Assembly (NCBI RefSeq): GCF_007990265.1
Contig: NZ_BJWH01000006.1
Location: 1-64,000, forward strand
Direction of reading: 5' to 3'
From: Cellulomonas terrae
GTDB lineage: Bacteria > Actinomycetota > Actinomycetes > Actinomycetales > Cellulomonadaceae
DNA length: 64,000 nucleotides
Shown: one piece after another, positions 1 to 8,417 of the stretch
How positions within the stretch are numbered: the stretch's first letter is position 1
How the letters are laid out: each line of letters starts with the position of its first letter
The notes under the pieces: generated by a model
What the model was told of the DNA's origin: nothing
The model's input: the letters and a program-made list of their open reading frames with translations, nothing else
The model's database searches: none
Position numbers and translations under genes: made by a program

Positions 1-26
1 CCCCGCCGGTCCCCGGACCGGCGGGG
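1..26. terminator. Intrinsic terminator hairpin at window edge
   Basis: A perfect 12-bp inverted repeat (arms CCCCGCCGGTCC and GGACCGGCGGGG around 2 nt). It probably ends a gene lying to the left of the window. There is no U-tract, which is normal for this GC content. Confidence 0.6.
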
Positions 27-114
27 CGTCGGCGCGTCCCCGATGGGCGCGTCGGCGCGACCCCGGGCAGACTGTGGGCCCGAACCCCGCTCCCGACCAC
101 CCCCGGAGGACGAC

Positions 115-633
115 ATGCCCACCCCGACCCGCCCGCGACGCGCCCGCCTCGGCGCCCCCGTCGTCGCCGCGCTGCTCGCCCTCGGTCTCGCCGCATGCTC
201 CGACGCCGCCATCGACGACGCGGCCCAGCAGGCCAAGGACGCCGCGAGCGAGGCCCGCAGCGCCATCGACGACCTCAAGGCCCAGGTCGACGACGCCAAG
301 GCCGAGGCTGACGCCGCCCAGCAGAAGATCGCCGACGTCAAGGAGCAGCTCGGCTCGCTCGACGCGACCGCGAAGGCCGAGGCGGACAAGGCGGTCGCCG
401 ACGCGCAGGCCGCGGTCGCCAACGCGCAGACCGCGCTGGAGCAGGCACAGGCCGAGGGTGCCGAGGCGTCCCAGCAGGCGCTGGCGGACGCCGAGGCCCA
501 GGTCGCCGACGCACAGGCCGAGCTCGAGGCCGCCAAGGCGAGCGCCGCCGGGTCCGCCGCCGACTCCCTGGACGAGCTCGCGCAGCAGCTGACGACGCTC
601 GGCGACAAGCTCGAGAGCGCCGCGGCCGGCTGA
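115..633 (+). CDS. Alanine-rich coiled-coil lipoprotein
   Basis: A 172-residue secreted lipoprotein of unknown function. An Arg-rich n-region and a hydrophobic stretch end in a lipobox (GLAAC, Cys near residue 27), so the mature protein should be lipid-anchored outside the membrane. The rest is almost entirely Ala/Asp/Glu/Lys/Gln in heptad-like repeats (for example ADAQAAVANAQ and ADAEAQVADAQ), which predicts one long alpha-helical coiled coil without Cys or an obvious enzymatic motif. The ATG at 115 is chosen because GGAGGA precedes it by 4 nt and it gives a proper signal peptide; an in-frame ATG 72 nt upstream lacks both. It is flanked by hairpin terminators on both sides and so is probably monocistronic. 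A structural or periplasmic spacer role is only inference. Confidence 0.8.
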   Translation: MPTPTRPRRARLGAPVVAALLALGLAACSDAAIDDAAQQAKDAASEARSAIDDLKAQVDDAKAEADAAQQKIADVKEQLGSLDATAKAEADKAVADAQAAVANAQTALEQAQAEGAEASQQALADAEAQVADAQAELEAAKASAAGSAADSLDELAQQLTTLGDKLESAAAG

Positions 634-638
634 TGATC

Positions 639-674
639 CGGATCGCCGTCCCGCTGTGCCGGGACGGCGATCCG
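639..674. terminator. Intrinsic terminator after the lipoprotein gene
   Basis: A perfect 15-bp stem (CGGATCGCCGTCCCG and its complement) with a 6-nt loop, beginning 6 nt after the stop codon of the lipoprotein gene. Confidence 0.85.
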
Positions 675-753
675 TTGCGTGCTGATCGGGTGAATTCCGC
701 GCTCGTCGGCGCGGGATGTTGTACGTGGGCGATCACGTGCCGATCTTCAGAGC

Positions 754-882
754 ATGGCCGAACGACAGGCGCAGCGGGTTCTGCGGCGACACCACGTGGA
801 GTGGTGGATCGTCGGAGCCTGGGCGTCCCTTGCACTCGTCGTGGTCGCGGGCCTCACCGCCGCGGCCGGACTGGTGGTCTGA
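754..882 (+). CDS. Possible 42-residue single-pass membrane protein
   Basis: A short frame inside a 310-bp gap between a terminator and the aminotransferase. It encodes a basic N-terminus (MAERQAQRVLRRHH), two Trp residues and one hydrophobic helix of about 23 residues ending in GLVV. This charge pattern, with a positive N-terminus followed by a Trp belt and one helix, is typical of small actinobacterial membrane proteins and is unlikely in random GC-rich frames. No clear Shine-Dalgarno sequence precedes it, so the call is tentative. The rest of the gap holds only the hairpin and the -10 element of the next gene. Confidence 0.4.
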   Translation: MAERQAQRVLRRHHVEWWIVGAWASLALVVVAGLTAAAGLVV

Positions 883-931
883 GCGCACCTGCGCTCCCGG
901 CCCGTCGCCGACGGGTCGCCCTCGGCACCCC

Positions 932-937
932 TAACCT
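932..937 (+). promoter_or_regulatory. Leaderless -10 of the aminotransferase
   Basis: TAACCT, 6 nt before the ATG. Confidence 0.6.
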
Positions 938-943
938 CGACCC

Positions 944-2164
944 ATGACAGCGCGCTGGCAGGACGTCGCCCGTGCGACCGGGCTGATGGGCGACGACGGC
1001 GTCCCCCGGGCCACGGTCTTCGCCGAGATGTCGGCGCTCGCCGCGCGCACCGGGGCGGTCAACCTCGGCCAGGGCTTCCCCGACGTGGACGGTCCCGCCT
1101 CGGTCGCCCAGGCTGCCGCGGACGCGATCGCCGCGGGCGCCAACCAGTACCCGCCCGGCCCGGGGATCCCCGCGCTGCGCGAGGCCGTCTCCGAGCACCA
1201 GTCGTCGCACTACGGGCTGACGTGGGACCCCGACCGCGAGGTGCTCGTGACCGCCGGCGCGACGGAGGCGCTCGCCGCCACGGTGCTGGCGCTCGCCGGC
1301 CCGGGCGACGAGGTCCTCACCCTCGAACCCTTCTACGACTCGTACGCCGCCGTCGTCGCGCTGGCCGGCGCCACCCACACGACCGCGCCCCTCGTGGCGA
1401 CCGCGGACGGCTTCCGGCTCGACCTCGACGCCCTCGCCGCCGCGTTCACGCCGCGGACCCGGCTGGTCCTGGTGAACACCCCGCACAACCCCACCGGCAC
1501 GGTCCTGACCCGCGTCGAGCTCGCCGCGATCGCCCGGCTCGCCGTCGAGCACGATGCCGTGGTCGTCACGGACGAGGTCTACGAGCACCTGGTGCTCGAC
1601 GGGTCGGCGTCGGCGCACGTCCCGATCGCGACCCTGCCCGGCATGGCCGAGCGGACCCTGACCATCTCCTCGGCCGGCAAGACGTTCTCGTTCACCGGCT
1701 GGAAGATCGGCTGGGTCACCGGGCCGGAGGCGCTCGTCACCGCCGTGCGGACCGTGAAGCAGTTCCTCACCTACGTCAACGGCGCGCCGTTCCAGCCCGC
1801 CGTCGCGTTCGCGCTCCGCGACCCGGGCGTCGCCACCTGGGTCGTCGAGCTGGCACGCTCCCTGTCCCGGCGGCGGGACCTGCTCTGCGCCGGCCTGGAG
1901 GACGCGGGCTTCACGGTCGTCCGGCCGCAGGGCACCTACTTCGTGCTCGCCGACGCCGCACCCCTCGGGTACACCGACGGGGTCACCCTGTGCCGGGACC
2001 TGCCCGGGCTCGCCGGCGTCGTCGGGGTGCCCGTGACCGCGTTCACGCACGCGGGATCCGGCGTCGACCGTGCGTTGCGGTCGTGGGTGCGGTTCACGTT
2101 CGTCAAGCGCGACGAGGTGCTGACGCAGGCCGTGGCCGGCCTGCACCGGCTCCACCGGGACTGA
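944..2164 (+). CDS. PLP-dependent class I aminotransferase (DapC/YbdL-like)
   Basis: A 406-residue fold-type I pyridoxal-phosphate aminotransferase. Visible landmarks are the substrate-entry segment NLGQGFPDVDGP near residue 40, HNPTG with the cofactor-ring Asn182, the TDEVYEHLV segment with Asp210 pairing the pyridine nitrogen, the Schiff-base lysine Lys246 in SSAGKTFSFTGWKIGW, and a C-terminal RFTF segment carrying the carboxylate-binding Arg. The family includes N-succinyldiaminopimelate aminotransferase DapC (mycobacterial Rv0858c) and methionine/kynurenine aminotransferase YbdL; sequence alone does not decide between lysine biosynthesis and methionine-salvage transamination. It has its own leaderless-type promoter and ends inside a terminator hairpin shared with the converging surface-protein gene. 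Confidence 0.9.
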   Translation: MTARWQDVARATGLMGDDGVPRATVFAEMSALAARTGAVNLGQGFPDVDGPASVAQAAADAIAAGANQYPPGPGIPALREAVSEHQSSHYGLTWDPDREVLVTAGATEALAATVLALAGPGDEVLTLEPFYDSYAAVVALAGATHTTAPLVATADGFRLDLDALAAAFTPRTRLVLVNTPHNPTGTVLTRVELAAIARLAVEHDAVVVTDEVYEHLVLDGSASAHVPIATLPGMAERTLTISSAGKTFSFTGWKIGWVTGPEALVTAVRTVKQFLTYVNGAPFQPAVAFALRDPGVATWVVELARSLSRRRDLLCAGLEDAGFTVVRPQGTYFVLADAAPLGYTDGVTLCRDLPGLAGVVGVPVTAFTHAGSGVDRALRSWVRFTFVKRDEVLTQAVAGLHRLHRD

Positions 2165-2190
2165 CTGCGGTTCAGTCCCGACGGAGCCGG
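2146..2190. terminator. Bidirectional terminator built from two coding ends
   Basis: Arms CCGGCTCC, a 2-nt mismatch and CGGGACTGA on the left pair with TCAGTCCCG, a mismatch and GGAGCCGG on the right, around a 7-nt loop. Both stop codons lie within the stem, so the last codons of both converging genes form the hairpin. Confidence 0.8.
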
Positions 2191-4439
2191 CGGCGCCCGA
2201 CCGACAGCGCCACCCCTGCGCCCACCAGCGAGAACGCGAGGAGAAGTGCCGAGACCGGGTCGGCTCCGGTGGTCGCCAGGCCAGCGGACCCACCGGTACG
2301 GACCGCGGTGGTGACCGCGCGGGCGGTCGGTGGCCGCACGGGGGGCACGGCGGCGGCGACCGGGACCACGGGCGCCGTCAGCTGCGGCAGGGTCGGTGGC
2401 GTGCCCGGGCCGCCGGCCAGGGCGAGCGGCGTCACGGTGAGCCGCACGGTCGCGACGTCCGTCTGCCCGTAGTCGTCGGTGATCGTGTAGTCGAACTGGT
2501 CCGGCCCCGTGTAGCCCGGCACCGGCGTGTAGGTGAACGAGCCGTCGCCGTTCGTCGTCACCGTGCCGTGCGGCGGGGCGGTCGCGCCGACGACCGTCAG
2601 CCGGGTGCCCGAGTCGTTGGTGAGGACCCCGGAGACCGGCACCACCAGCGGCGTGCCGACCGGCGTGGTGCCCGTGTCGTCGACCGCGACCGGGACCGCC
2701 GGGACGGGGAGCACGTCCAGCCACGTCGCCGTCTGCTGCGACGGGAAGTACGTCCACAGGTCGAGGCCCTTCGCGTCGCCCAGCGTCCCGCCCGTCGCGG
2801 GGCAGTGCTGGTTCGCGTTGAGGCCGCCCCCGTCACCGAACGCGCGGGCGGCACCGGTGCTGTCGACGCCTCCGTCGGGGTCGGCGAACAGCGACGCCGG
2901 GAGCGCCCCGGCGAACGCGGGGCACAGGGTCCCCGACGTGAGGTCGCCGACGCGCGTCCCCGCGCTCGTCACGTAGGTGCGGTCGTCGAAGAACACGCGG
3001 GTGCAGTTGCTGCCGGTGCTCGCCACCCCCGTGAACGGGCAGACGCCGAGCGGGGGGTTGAGCAGCGTGATGCTCGGACCCCCGAGGGTCGAGCTCTCCA
3101 CGTCCAGCATCGGAGCGTGGTACTCGCCGGCGCGCAGCACCGCCCGTACCGCGTAGTCGTCCTTCACGGGGAGCGGGACCCCGGCGTTGTCGTTGCCGTC
3201 CCAGCTCACGGAGAACGTGCCCGCGGGCACGATCCCCCGCAGGGCGCGGTTCCCGGGCAGACCCGGGTCGAAGTCGACGCCGTCGCGCGAGATGACGACC
3301 TCGAAGGTCCCGCCGGACCCGGCGTCGAGGGTGAACGTCCCGCCCTGGCCGACGTAGCTGCCGTGGTCGGTGGCGCGGCCGGTGAAGTCGACCGCGCTCA
3401 GCGTCGGCGGCACGGGGGTCTCGGGGATGCCCAGGAAGGCGAGCGTCTCGGGCGCCAGCGGTTCGAACGACAGCGGGTACTCCGGCGGTGCCAGGTGCAC
3501 GCCGCCCGCCAGCGTCGGGAGCGTCTGCGGGTTGGCGCCCGTGCCGACGACGTCGTGGTTCAGCGGCGTCGTCCCGTCGGCGTCGAGGAAGCCCGCCCGG
3601 TTGCCGTAGAAGACGAAGCCGTTGGGGTCGAAGCCGTGGGTGTCGACGGAGTAGCGGTAGCCGTCGAGGGTGTTCAGGAAGAGCCGCATCGTGACGGGCC
3701 GCGGGTTGCCGCCCGTGAAGCCCGCGAGCACGTACGTGAAGGTCCGTCCCGGCAGGTCGACGACCGACGCCGGGTCGGTGCCCGCGCGGACGGTGACGTC
3801 CCAGGCGTTGATCGACGAGCCCGCCGCGGCCAGGAAGCCACCCGCGGGGTCGAGGTGCCGGTCGGGCGTGCCGTCGGCGGCGTTGCCGGCCCCCGCGGCG
3901 CCGTAGAAGGCCACCCGGTACAGACCCGTCGTCGGAGCGACGTACACGCACGGGACGTAGCCCGCCACGTTCTGGGTGCCGTCGACCGACTGTGCGCCCG
4001 CCAGCTCCTGGGCGCGGGTGGTGAGCCTGCCGACGGGGCTCGACGCGCCCGGCCGGTGCGCCGCGCAGCTGAACCCGTTGGTGCCGTCCACCAGGGTCGG
4101 CAGCGTCGCCGCCTCGGTGTCCGTGACCACCCCAGGGTTCCAGACCACGATGTCGGCACTGCCCGTCCCGATCGACGACGACCCCGTGAGGATCTGCTCG
4201 CCCGCCCGCGCGAACACGGTGAACAGGGTCCGACGCTGGATCCGGGTGTCCCCCGCCGGGCCGTACGCGTTGGTCCGCCACTCGAGCGCGGCCCGGCACG
4301 GGTGGGAGGCGTCGCACGCGGGGTCCGCCACTCCCACCCGCGGGAACAGGTCGCCGCTGCCCGACGCGACGGCGGGCGCCGCCGCACCGCCGAGCGCGAG
4401 CACGGCGACGACGACGGTCAGCACGAGGCGACGCAGCAT
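2172..4439 (-). CDS. LATTG-anchored cell-surface protein with cadherin-like repeat
   Basis: A 755-residue exported protein. It has an Sec signal peptide (MLRRLVLTVVVAVLALGG, cleavage near residue 26), a long unrecognised ectodomain containing several Cys, and one bacterial cadherin/VCBS-like module near residues 600-680 (NGDGSFTYTPVPGYTG, then TDVATVRLTVTP). A Pro/Val/Thr-rich wall-spanning segment follows. The C-terminus is a sorting signal: LATTG at residues 721-725, a hydrophobic helix and RRRLRRD. LAXTG is the motif of class E sortases of high-GC actinobacteria, so covalent attachment to peptidoglycan is expected. AAGGA lies about 9 nt before the ATG. The ectodomain's ligand is unknown; adhesion or matrix binding is inference from the repeat. 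Confidence 0.85.
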   Translation of the reverse strand: MLRRLVLTVVVAVLALGGAAAPAVASGSGDLFPRVGVADPACDASHPCRAALEWRTNAYGPAGDTRIQRRTLFTVFARAGEQILTGSSSIGTGSADIVVWNPGVVTDTEAATLPTLVDGTNGFSCAAHRPGASSPVGRLTTRAQELAGAQSVDGTQNVAGYVPCVYVAPTTGLYRVAFYGAAGAGNAADGTPDRHLDPAGGFLAAAGSSINAWDVTVRAGTDPASVVDLPGRTFTYVLAGFTGGNPRPVTMRLFLNTLDGYRYSVDTHGFDPNGFVFYGNRAGFLDADGTTPLNHDVVGTGANPQTLPTLAGGVHLAPPEYPLSFEPLAPETLAFLGIPETPVPPTLSAVDFTGRATDHGSYVGQGGTFTLDAGSGGTFEVVISRDGVDFDPGLPGNRALRGIVPAGTFSVSWDGNDNAGVPLPVKDDYAVRAVLRAGEYHAPMLDVESSTLGGPSITLLNPPLGVCPFTGVASTGSNCTRVFFDDRTYVTSAGTRVGDLTSGTLCPAFAGALPASLFADPDGGVDSTGAARAFGDGGGLNANQHCPATGGTLGDAKGLDLWTYFPSQQTATWLDVLPVPAVPVAVDDTGTTPVGTPLVVPVSGVLTNDSGTRLTVVGATAPPHGTVTTNGDGSFTYTPVPGYTGPDQFDYTITDDYGQTDVATVRLTVTPLALAGGPGTPPTLPQLTAPVVPVAAAVPPVRPPTARAVTTAVRTGGSAGLATTGADPVSALLLAFSLVGAGVALSVGRRRLRRD

Positions 4440-4581
4440 GGCGGGTCGGTCCTTCCAGGGCCGTGCACGCCCCGGTTCTGGAGGAGTGCGACGCGCACGC
4501 TAAGGACGACGGCCGCTGCGCGGCAGGGCCGGACGTGTCAGGGCACCCGTCGGGCGCAGTTCACCCGTGCGACTTGTCCGG

Positions 4582-4600
4582 CAGGAGGCGAAATCTCCTG
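4582..4600 (-). terminator. Small hairpin downstream of the MFS exporter
   Basis: CAGGAG and CTCCTG arms with a 7-nt loop. It lies 66 bp past the exporter stop codon, in the 226-bp gap before the surface-protein gene. I see nothing else identifiable in that gap. Confidence 0.45.
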
Positions 4601-4665
4601 ATCAGGGCGTCACCCGAACGAGACGGCCGCGCCTGCGCCGCGTCCGCGCCGAGCGGTGCAGGCCG

Positions 4666-5967
4666 TCAGACCGCCCAGGCCCCGTCGCGGCGGTACGCGG
4701 GCGTGGCCAGCGCCAGCACGAGCAGACCCGCCACGGACGCGCCGACCATCACGGCCGCCATCGCGACCGCGTCGCCGCCCAGCAGTCCCGACAGCGGGCT
4801 CACGAGCCCGGCGACGCCGGCCTGCATGGACCCGATGACCGCGGCGGCGGTCCCCGCGATCTCCCCGTGCCGGGTGAGCGCCAGCGCCGACGCGTTCGGC
4901 GGGACGAAGTTGACGAGCGCGAGGATCAGCCACAGCACGACGAGCAGCGCGATCAGCCCACCCCAGCCGGTGAGAGCGAGCGCGAGCAGGACCCCGGTGA
5001 GCCCCAGCGACACGGGCAGCACCACACGGACGATCCGGATCGGCGCGACCCGCCGCACCAAGGAGGCGTTCACCTGGGCGCCCAGCACCAGACCGATGCC
5101 GTTGACCGCGAAGAGCAGGGAGAACTCGGTCGCCGACAGCCCGTAGCCCTCGCGGAGCACGAACGGTGACGCGACCACATAGCTCATGAGCACGGCCATG
5201 CCGAGCCCGGGCAGGATGGCGAGCGCGACGAAGTGCCGGTCCCGGAGCAGCGAGCGGTAGCCGGACACCGCGGTGCGCAGCCCACCCTGCCGGCGCCGTT
5301 CGGGCGGCAGCGTCTCCGGGAGCCGACGCCAGACGACGACCCACAGCACGACGCCGAACCCGGCGAGCGCGACGAACACCGACCGCCAGCCCCACTGCCC
5401 GGCGATGACCCCACCCAGCGACGGGGCGAACAGCGGGGCGACCCCGATGACGAGCATCAGCCGGGACATGAGCCGGGAGGCGTCGGCGCCGACGAACCGG
5501 TCGCGGATGATCGCCATCGCCACGACCGTGGCCGACGCGTTGAAGAAGCCCTGCACCGTGCGCAGCGCGATGAGCGGCACGATGGCGGGCGCGATCGCGC
5601 ACAGCAGCGACGTGATGACGTGCAGGACGACGCCGATCAGCACCGGCTTGCGCCGACCGAACCGGTCCGACAGCGGCCCGATGACCAGCTGGCCGACGGC
5701 GCCGCCGATGAGCATCGCCGTCATCGTCAGCTGCGCCGCCGTGGCCGACGTGCCCAGGTCGCGTGCCACGTCGGGCAGGGACGGCAGGTACATGTCCGTG
5801 GACACGGCCGGCAGGGCGCACATCAGCCCGAGCATCAGCACGTACTTGGCGTTCGGACGGAACTGCGCGGTGGCCGCGGAGTCGACGGCCGGTCCTGGTC
5901 CGGGGGGCCCGACAGCCGCGACGGGCTCGTGGCCGGTCGCGGCGGAGGCGGTGGTGCGCAAACTCAT
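4666..5967 (-). CDS. Bcr/CflA-family MFS drug efflux transporter
   Basis: A 433-residue, twelve-helix major facilitator of the drug:H+ antiporter DHA1 type. After a roughly 37-residue hydrophilic N-terminus come the first helix and the family motif TDMYLPSLPDVARDLG, then the loop 2-3 signature GPLSDRFGRRKPVL and the antiporter motif in helix 5 (GVAPLFAPSLGGVIAG). These are characteristic of Bcr/CflA exporters (bicyclomycin, sulphonamide and small aromatic efflux in characterised members); the substrate here is unknown. It diverges from the SRAP gene across an 80-bp region with three palindromic elements, two of them overlapping its presumed start site, so it is probably repressed by an unlinked regulator. 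Confidence 0.88.
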   Translation of the reverse strand: MSLRTTASAATGHEPVAAVGPPGPGPAVDSAATAQFRPNAKYVLMLGLMCALPAVSTDMYLPSLPDVARDLGTSATAAQLTMTAMLIGGAVGQLVIGPLSDRFGRRKPVLIGVVLHVITSLLCAIAPAIVPLIALRTVQGFFNASATVVAMAIIRDRFVGADASRLMSRLMLVIGVAPLFAPSLGGVIAGQWGWRSVFVALAGFGVVLWVVVWRRLPETLPPERRRQGGLRTAVSGYRSLLRDRHFVALAILPGLGMAVLMSYVVASPFVLREGYGLSATEFSLLFAVNGIGLVLGAQVNASLVRRVAPIRIVRVVLPVSLGLTGVLLALALTGWGGLIALLVVLWLILALVNFVPPNASALALTRHGEIAGTAAAVIGSMQAGVAGLVSPLSGLLGGDAVAMAAVMVGASVAGLLVLALATPAYRRDGAWAV

Positions 5968-5968
5968 T

Positions 5969-5978
5969 GAACCGATTC
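5969..5978. promoter_or_regulatory. Candidate operator half of a pair (GAACCGATTC)
   Basis: Differs from the perfect palindrome at 5992 by one base and lies 23 bp (about two helical turns) from it. It covers the exporter's presumed -10/+1 region. Confidence 0.5.
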
Positions 5979-5980
5979 TC
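5975..5980 (-). promoter_or_regulatory. Presumed -10 of the exporter
   Basis: GAGAAT on the minus strand, 7 nt before the ATG; it departs from TANNNT at the first position. Confidence 0.35.
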
Positions 5981-5991
5981 CCACAGAAGAC

Positions 5992-6001
5992 GAATCGATT
6001 C
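5992..6001. promoter_or_regulatory. Candidate operator palindrome (GAATCGATTC)
   Basis: A perfect 10-bp palindrome upstream of the exporter's -10, near the -35 position; partner of the 5969 site. Confidence 0.5.
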
Positions 6002-6013
6002 GATCCCAGCGAG

Positions 6014-6027
6014 GTGTGATGTCACAC
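6014..6027. promoter_or_regulatory. Candidate operator GTGTGA-TG-TCACAC
   Basis: Perfect 6-bp arms with a 2-nt centre, over the predicted -35 region of the SRAP gene. The 2-nt spacing differs from the 6-nt spacing of CRP sites. Confidence 0.45.
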
Positions 6028-6035
6028 GCACCTGG

Positions 6036-6041
6036 CAGGCT
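6036..6041 (+). promoter_or_regulatory. Presumed leaderless -10 of the SRAP gene
   Basis: CAGGCT, 6 nt before the ATG. Confidence 0.4.
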
Positions 6042-6047
6042 GGTCCC

Positions 6048-6791
<744 letters not shown>

Positions 6792-6802
6792 GAGGGGTTC
6801 GA

Positions 6803-7315
6803 GTGGCCCGAGGTAGCGAATGCGCGCTGCGGCCCGCGGTCCCGGCCGACGTGAGCCGCATCTGCGCGTTCGGCGACGCCCACATCCGTCCCCACTACGC
6901 ACCCCTGATCGGCGACGAGGCTGCGGACGCCCAGGTCCGCGACTGGTGGAGCCCGACGCAGATCGGTGCCGCGGTGTCGGCGGGGCTGGTCGTCGTCGCC
7001 GAGTCCGGGCACCGGGTGGTGGGGGTCGCGCAGCGCGGGCGCCACGGTGCCGACCACGTCATCTACAAGCTCTACGTCGACCCCGGCTTCCGGAGCGAGG
7101 GCCTGGGACCTCGACTGATCGACGCCCTGATCGAGCAGCTGCCGTCCGACGCGTCTCGCGTGTGCGTCGAGCACTTCGCGGGCAACGTGCGCGCGGGCGC
7201 GTTCTACGAGCGCGAGGGGTTCACCGTGGAGCGCGTCGAGCCGAGCGTCGCGGGCGACCCTGCGCTGGACGTGGTGTGGCGCACGCGACCCCTCGCAGGC
7301 GGCGGGCGCACCTAG
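6803..7315 (+). CDS. GNAT-family N-acetyltransferase
   Basis: A 170-residue acetyl-CoA-dependent acetyltransferase. The fold is visible as the beta strand before the acetyl-CoA loop (HVIYKLYVDPGFRSEGLGPRLI; the R-x-x-G-x-G/A loop reads RSEGLG) and the C-terminal NVRAGAFYEREGF motif typical of RimI-like enzymes. The substrate is not predictable; small-molecule or protein N-terminal acetylation are both possible. The GTG start at 6803 is chosen because GGAGGGG sits 5 nt upstream and overlaps the end of the SRAP gene. The 3' end enters a hairpin shared with the converging cyclase gene. Confidence 0.85.
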   Translation: MARGSECALRPAVPADVSRICAFGDAHIRPHYAPLIGDEAADAQVRDWWSPTQIGAAVSAGLVVVAESGHRVVGVAQRGRHGADHVIYKLYVDPGFRSEGLGPRLIDALIEQLPSDASRVCVEHFAGNVRAGAFYEREGFTVERVEPSVAGDPALDVVWRTRPLAGGGRT

Positions 7316-7341
7316 CGGGCTGTCAGCCCTCGGCAGCCCGC
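7315..7341. terminator. Bidirectional terminator overlapping stop codons
   Basis: Perfect 8-bp arms GCGGGCTG and CAGCCCGC with an 11-nt loop. The left arm begins at the last base of the acetyltransferase stop codon and the right arm lies in the cyclase coding end. Confidence 0.7.
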
Positions 7342-8417
7342 AACCGCACGGGCGCCACGGACCCGATCCCGGCGAGCCGCCGAGCGGGGCGCGGCTCCAG
7401 GACGAACCGCGCGTCGGCCGAGAGCACCTCGGCCGTCCGGGCGTCGACGAGCACCGTGCTGGGGTCGGCGATGTCGGTGAGCCGCGCGGCCAGATTCACG
7501 TCCGGGCCGAAGACGTCGCCGAACCGCGAGAGCACCCGCCCCCAGACGAGCCCGACCCGCACGGGAGTGACGCCGCGAGCGCCCTCGAAGAGCCCGCCGG
7601 TGGTGGTCTCGCGGTCGACGTCGAGCTCCTTGCCGAGGGTGTCCGCGAGGTCCAGGGCGATCAGCGCACCGGTGGCGGCGCTGTCGGCGACGAAGAGGAT
7701 GGCGTCGCCGATGGTCTTGACCACGCGCCCGCCGTTGGCGGAGACGATGTCCCGGGCGGCCGCCTCGAAGCGCTGGACGAACTGCGAGAGGTCCGTCGAG
7801 CCGAGCCCGGCGGTGCGGCGCGTGAAGGAGACCATGTCGGCGAAGCCGACGGCACGGGCCAGGGGCAGGGCGGAGCTGTCGGGCCCGGGGGCTCGCAGGT
7901 GGCCGAACTCTCCGGCGTAGCGGCCGGCGATCGCGGCGAGCTGGCGACGGTAGGAGTGGACCAGCTGCGCCTCGAGGACGGGTGCCAGGGACGCGAGCCG
8001 GTCGAGGACGAGCAGGCGCGCGGAGGTGTCGTCGAGCTCGTACCGGCCGGCCATGTCCTCCACGAGCGCCTCGACCTGCCACAGGGCGAGCCGGTCGGAC
8101 GTGTGCCCGAGGGCCCGGGTCACGGTGATGACGGTGCGCAGGTCGAGCCCGTGCTCGCGCACCAGGGCCGCGGCGCGGTCGATGGCGTCGGCGTCCCGCT
8201 CGGTGTAGACCCTCTCGTCCGGGTCGGCGTGCGGCAGGCCCATCGTGGTCCAGAACCCGCGGACGACGTCGATGTCGATGCCGGCGCGCTCGGCCAGGTC
8301 GTGCGCGCTGAGGGTGCGGGGGCCGCCGAGGAGCTCGGCGTCGAGCTCCCCGACCGTCGACTCGAGGAAGTCGAGGTCCTGCGATCGGTCGTCCGGCACG
8401 GGTCGAGGGTAGTTCAC
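7323..8417 (-). CDS. Class III adenylate cyclase with MerR-like N-terminus
   Basis: A 364-residue soluble nucleotide cyclase. The C-terminal catalytic domain (about 185-364) carries all canonical residues: metal-binding Asp194 in GFADMVSFT and Asp238 in TIGDAILF, the ATP-specifying pair Lys234 and Asp301 (GDVFGPDVN), and transition-state Asn308 and Arg312. cAMP synthesis is therefore expected. The N-terminal half has a winged-helix/MerR-like segment ([13 protein letters not shown] with [10 protein letters not shown]) and helices, the layout of pH-responsive mycobacterial Rv1264, where the N-terminus is autoinhibitory. The GTG start overlaps the birA stop (GTGA), so translation is coupled. A CRP-type site upstream of sdhC elsewhere in the window is a possible downstream link. 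Confidence 0.9.
   Translation of the reverse strand: MNYPRPVPDDRSQDLDFLESTVGELDAELLGGPRTLSAHDLAERAGIDIDVVRGFWTTMGLPHADPDERVYTERDADAIDRAAALVREHGLDLRTVITVTRALGHTSDRLALWQVEALVEDMAGRYELDDTSARLLVLDRLASLAPVLEAQLVHSYRRQLAAIAGRYAGEFGHLRAPGPDSSALPLARAVGFADMVSFTRRTAGLGSTDLSQFVQRFEAAARDIVSANGGRVVKTIGDAILFVADSAATGALIALDLADTLGKELDVDRETTTGGLFEGARGVTPVRVGLVWGRVLSRFGDVFGPDVNLAARLTDIADPSTVLVDARTAEVLSADARFVLEPRPARRLAGIGSVAPVRLRAAEG

Noticed and set aside
2568-4601. A 677-codon plus-strand frame opposite the LATTG surface protein
   Set aside because: No signal peptide or motif is present and it is Arg/Val-rich shadow sequence. The minus strand has a signal peptide, a repeat domain and a sorting signal.
5969-5982. 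LexA (SOS) box upstream of the SRAP gene
   Set aside because: Only the left half (GAAC) fits GAAC-N4-GTTC; the right half reads TCTC.
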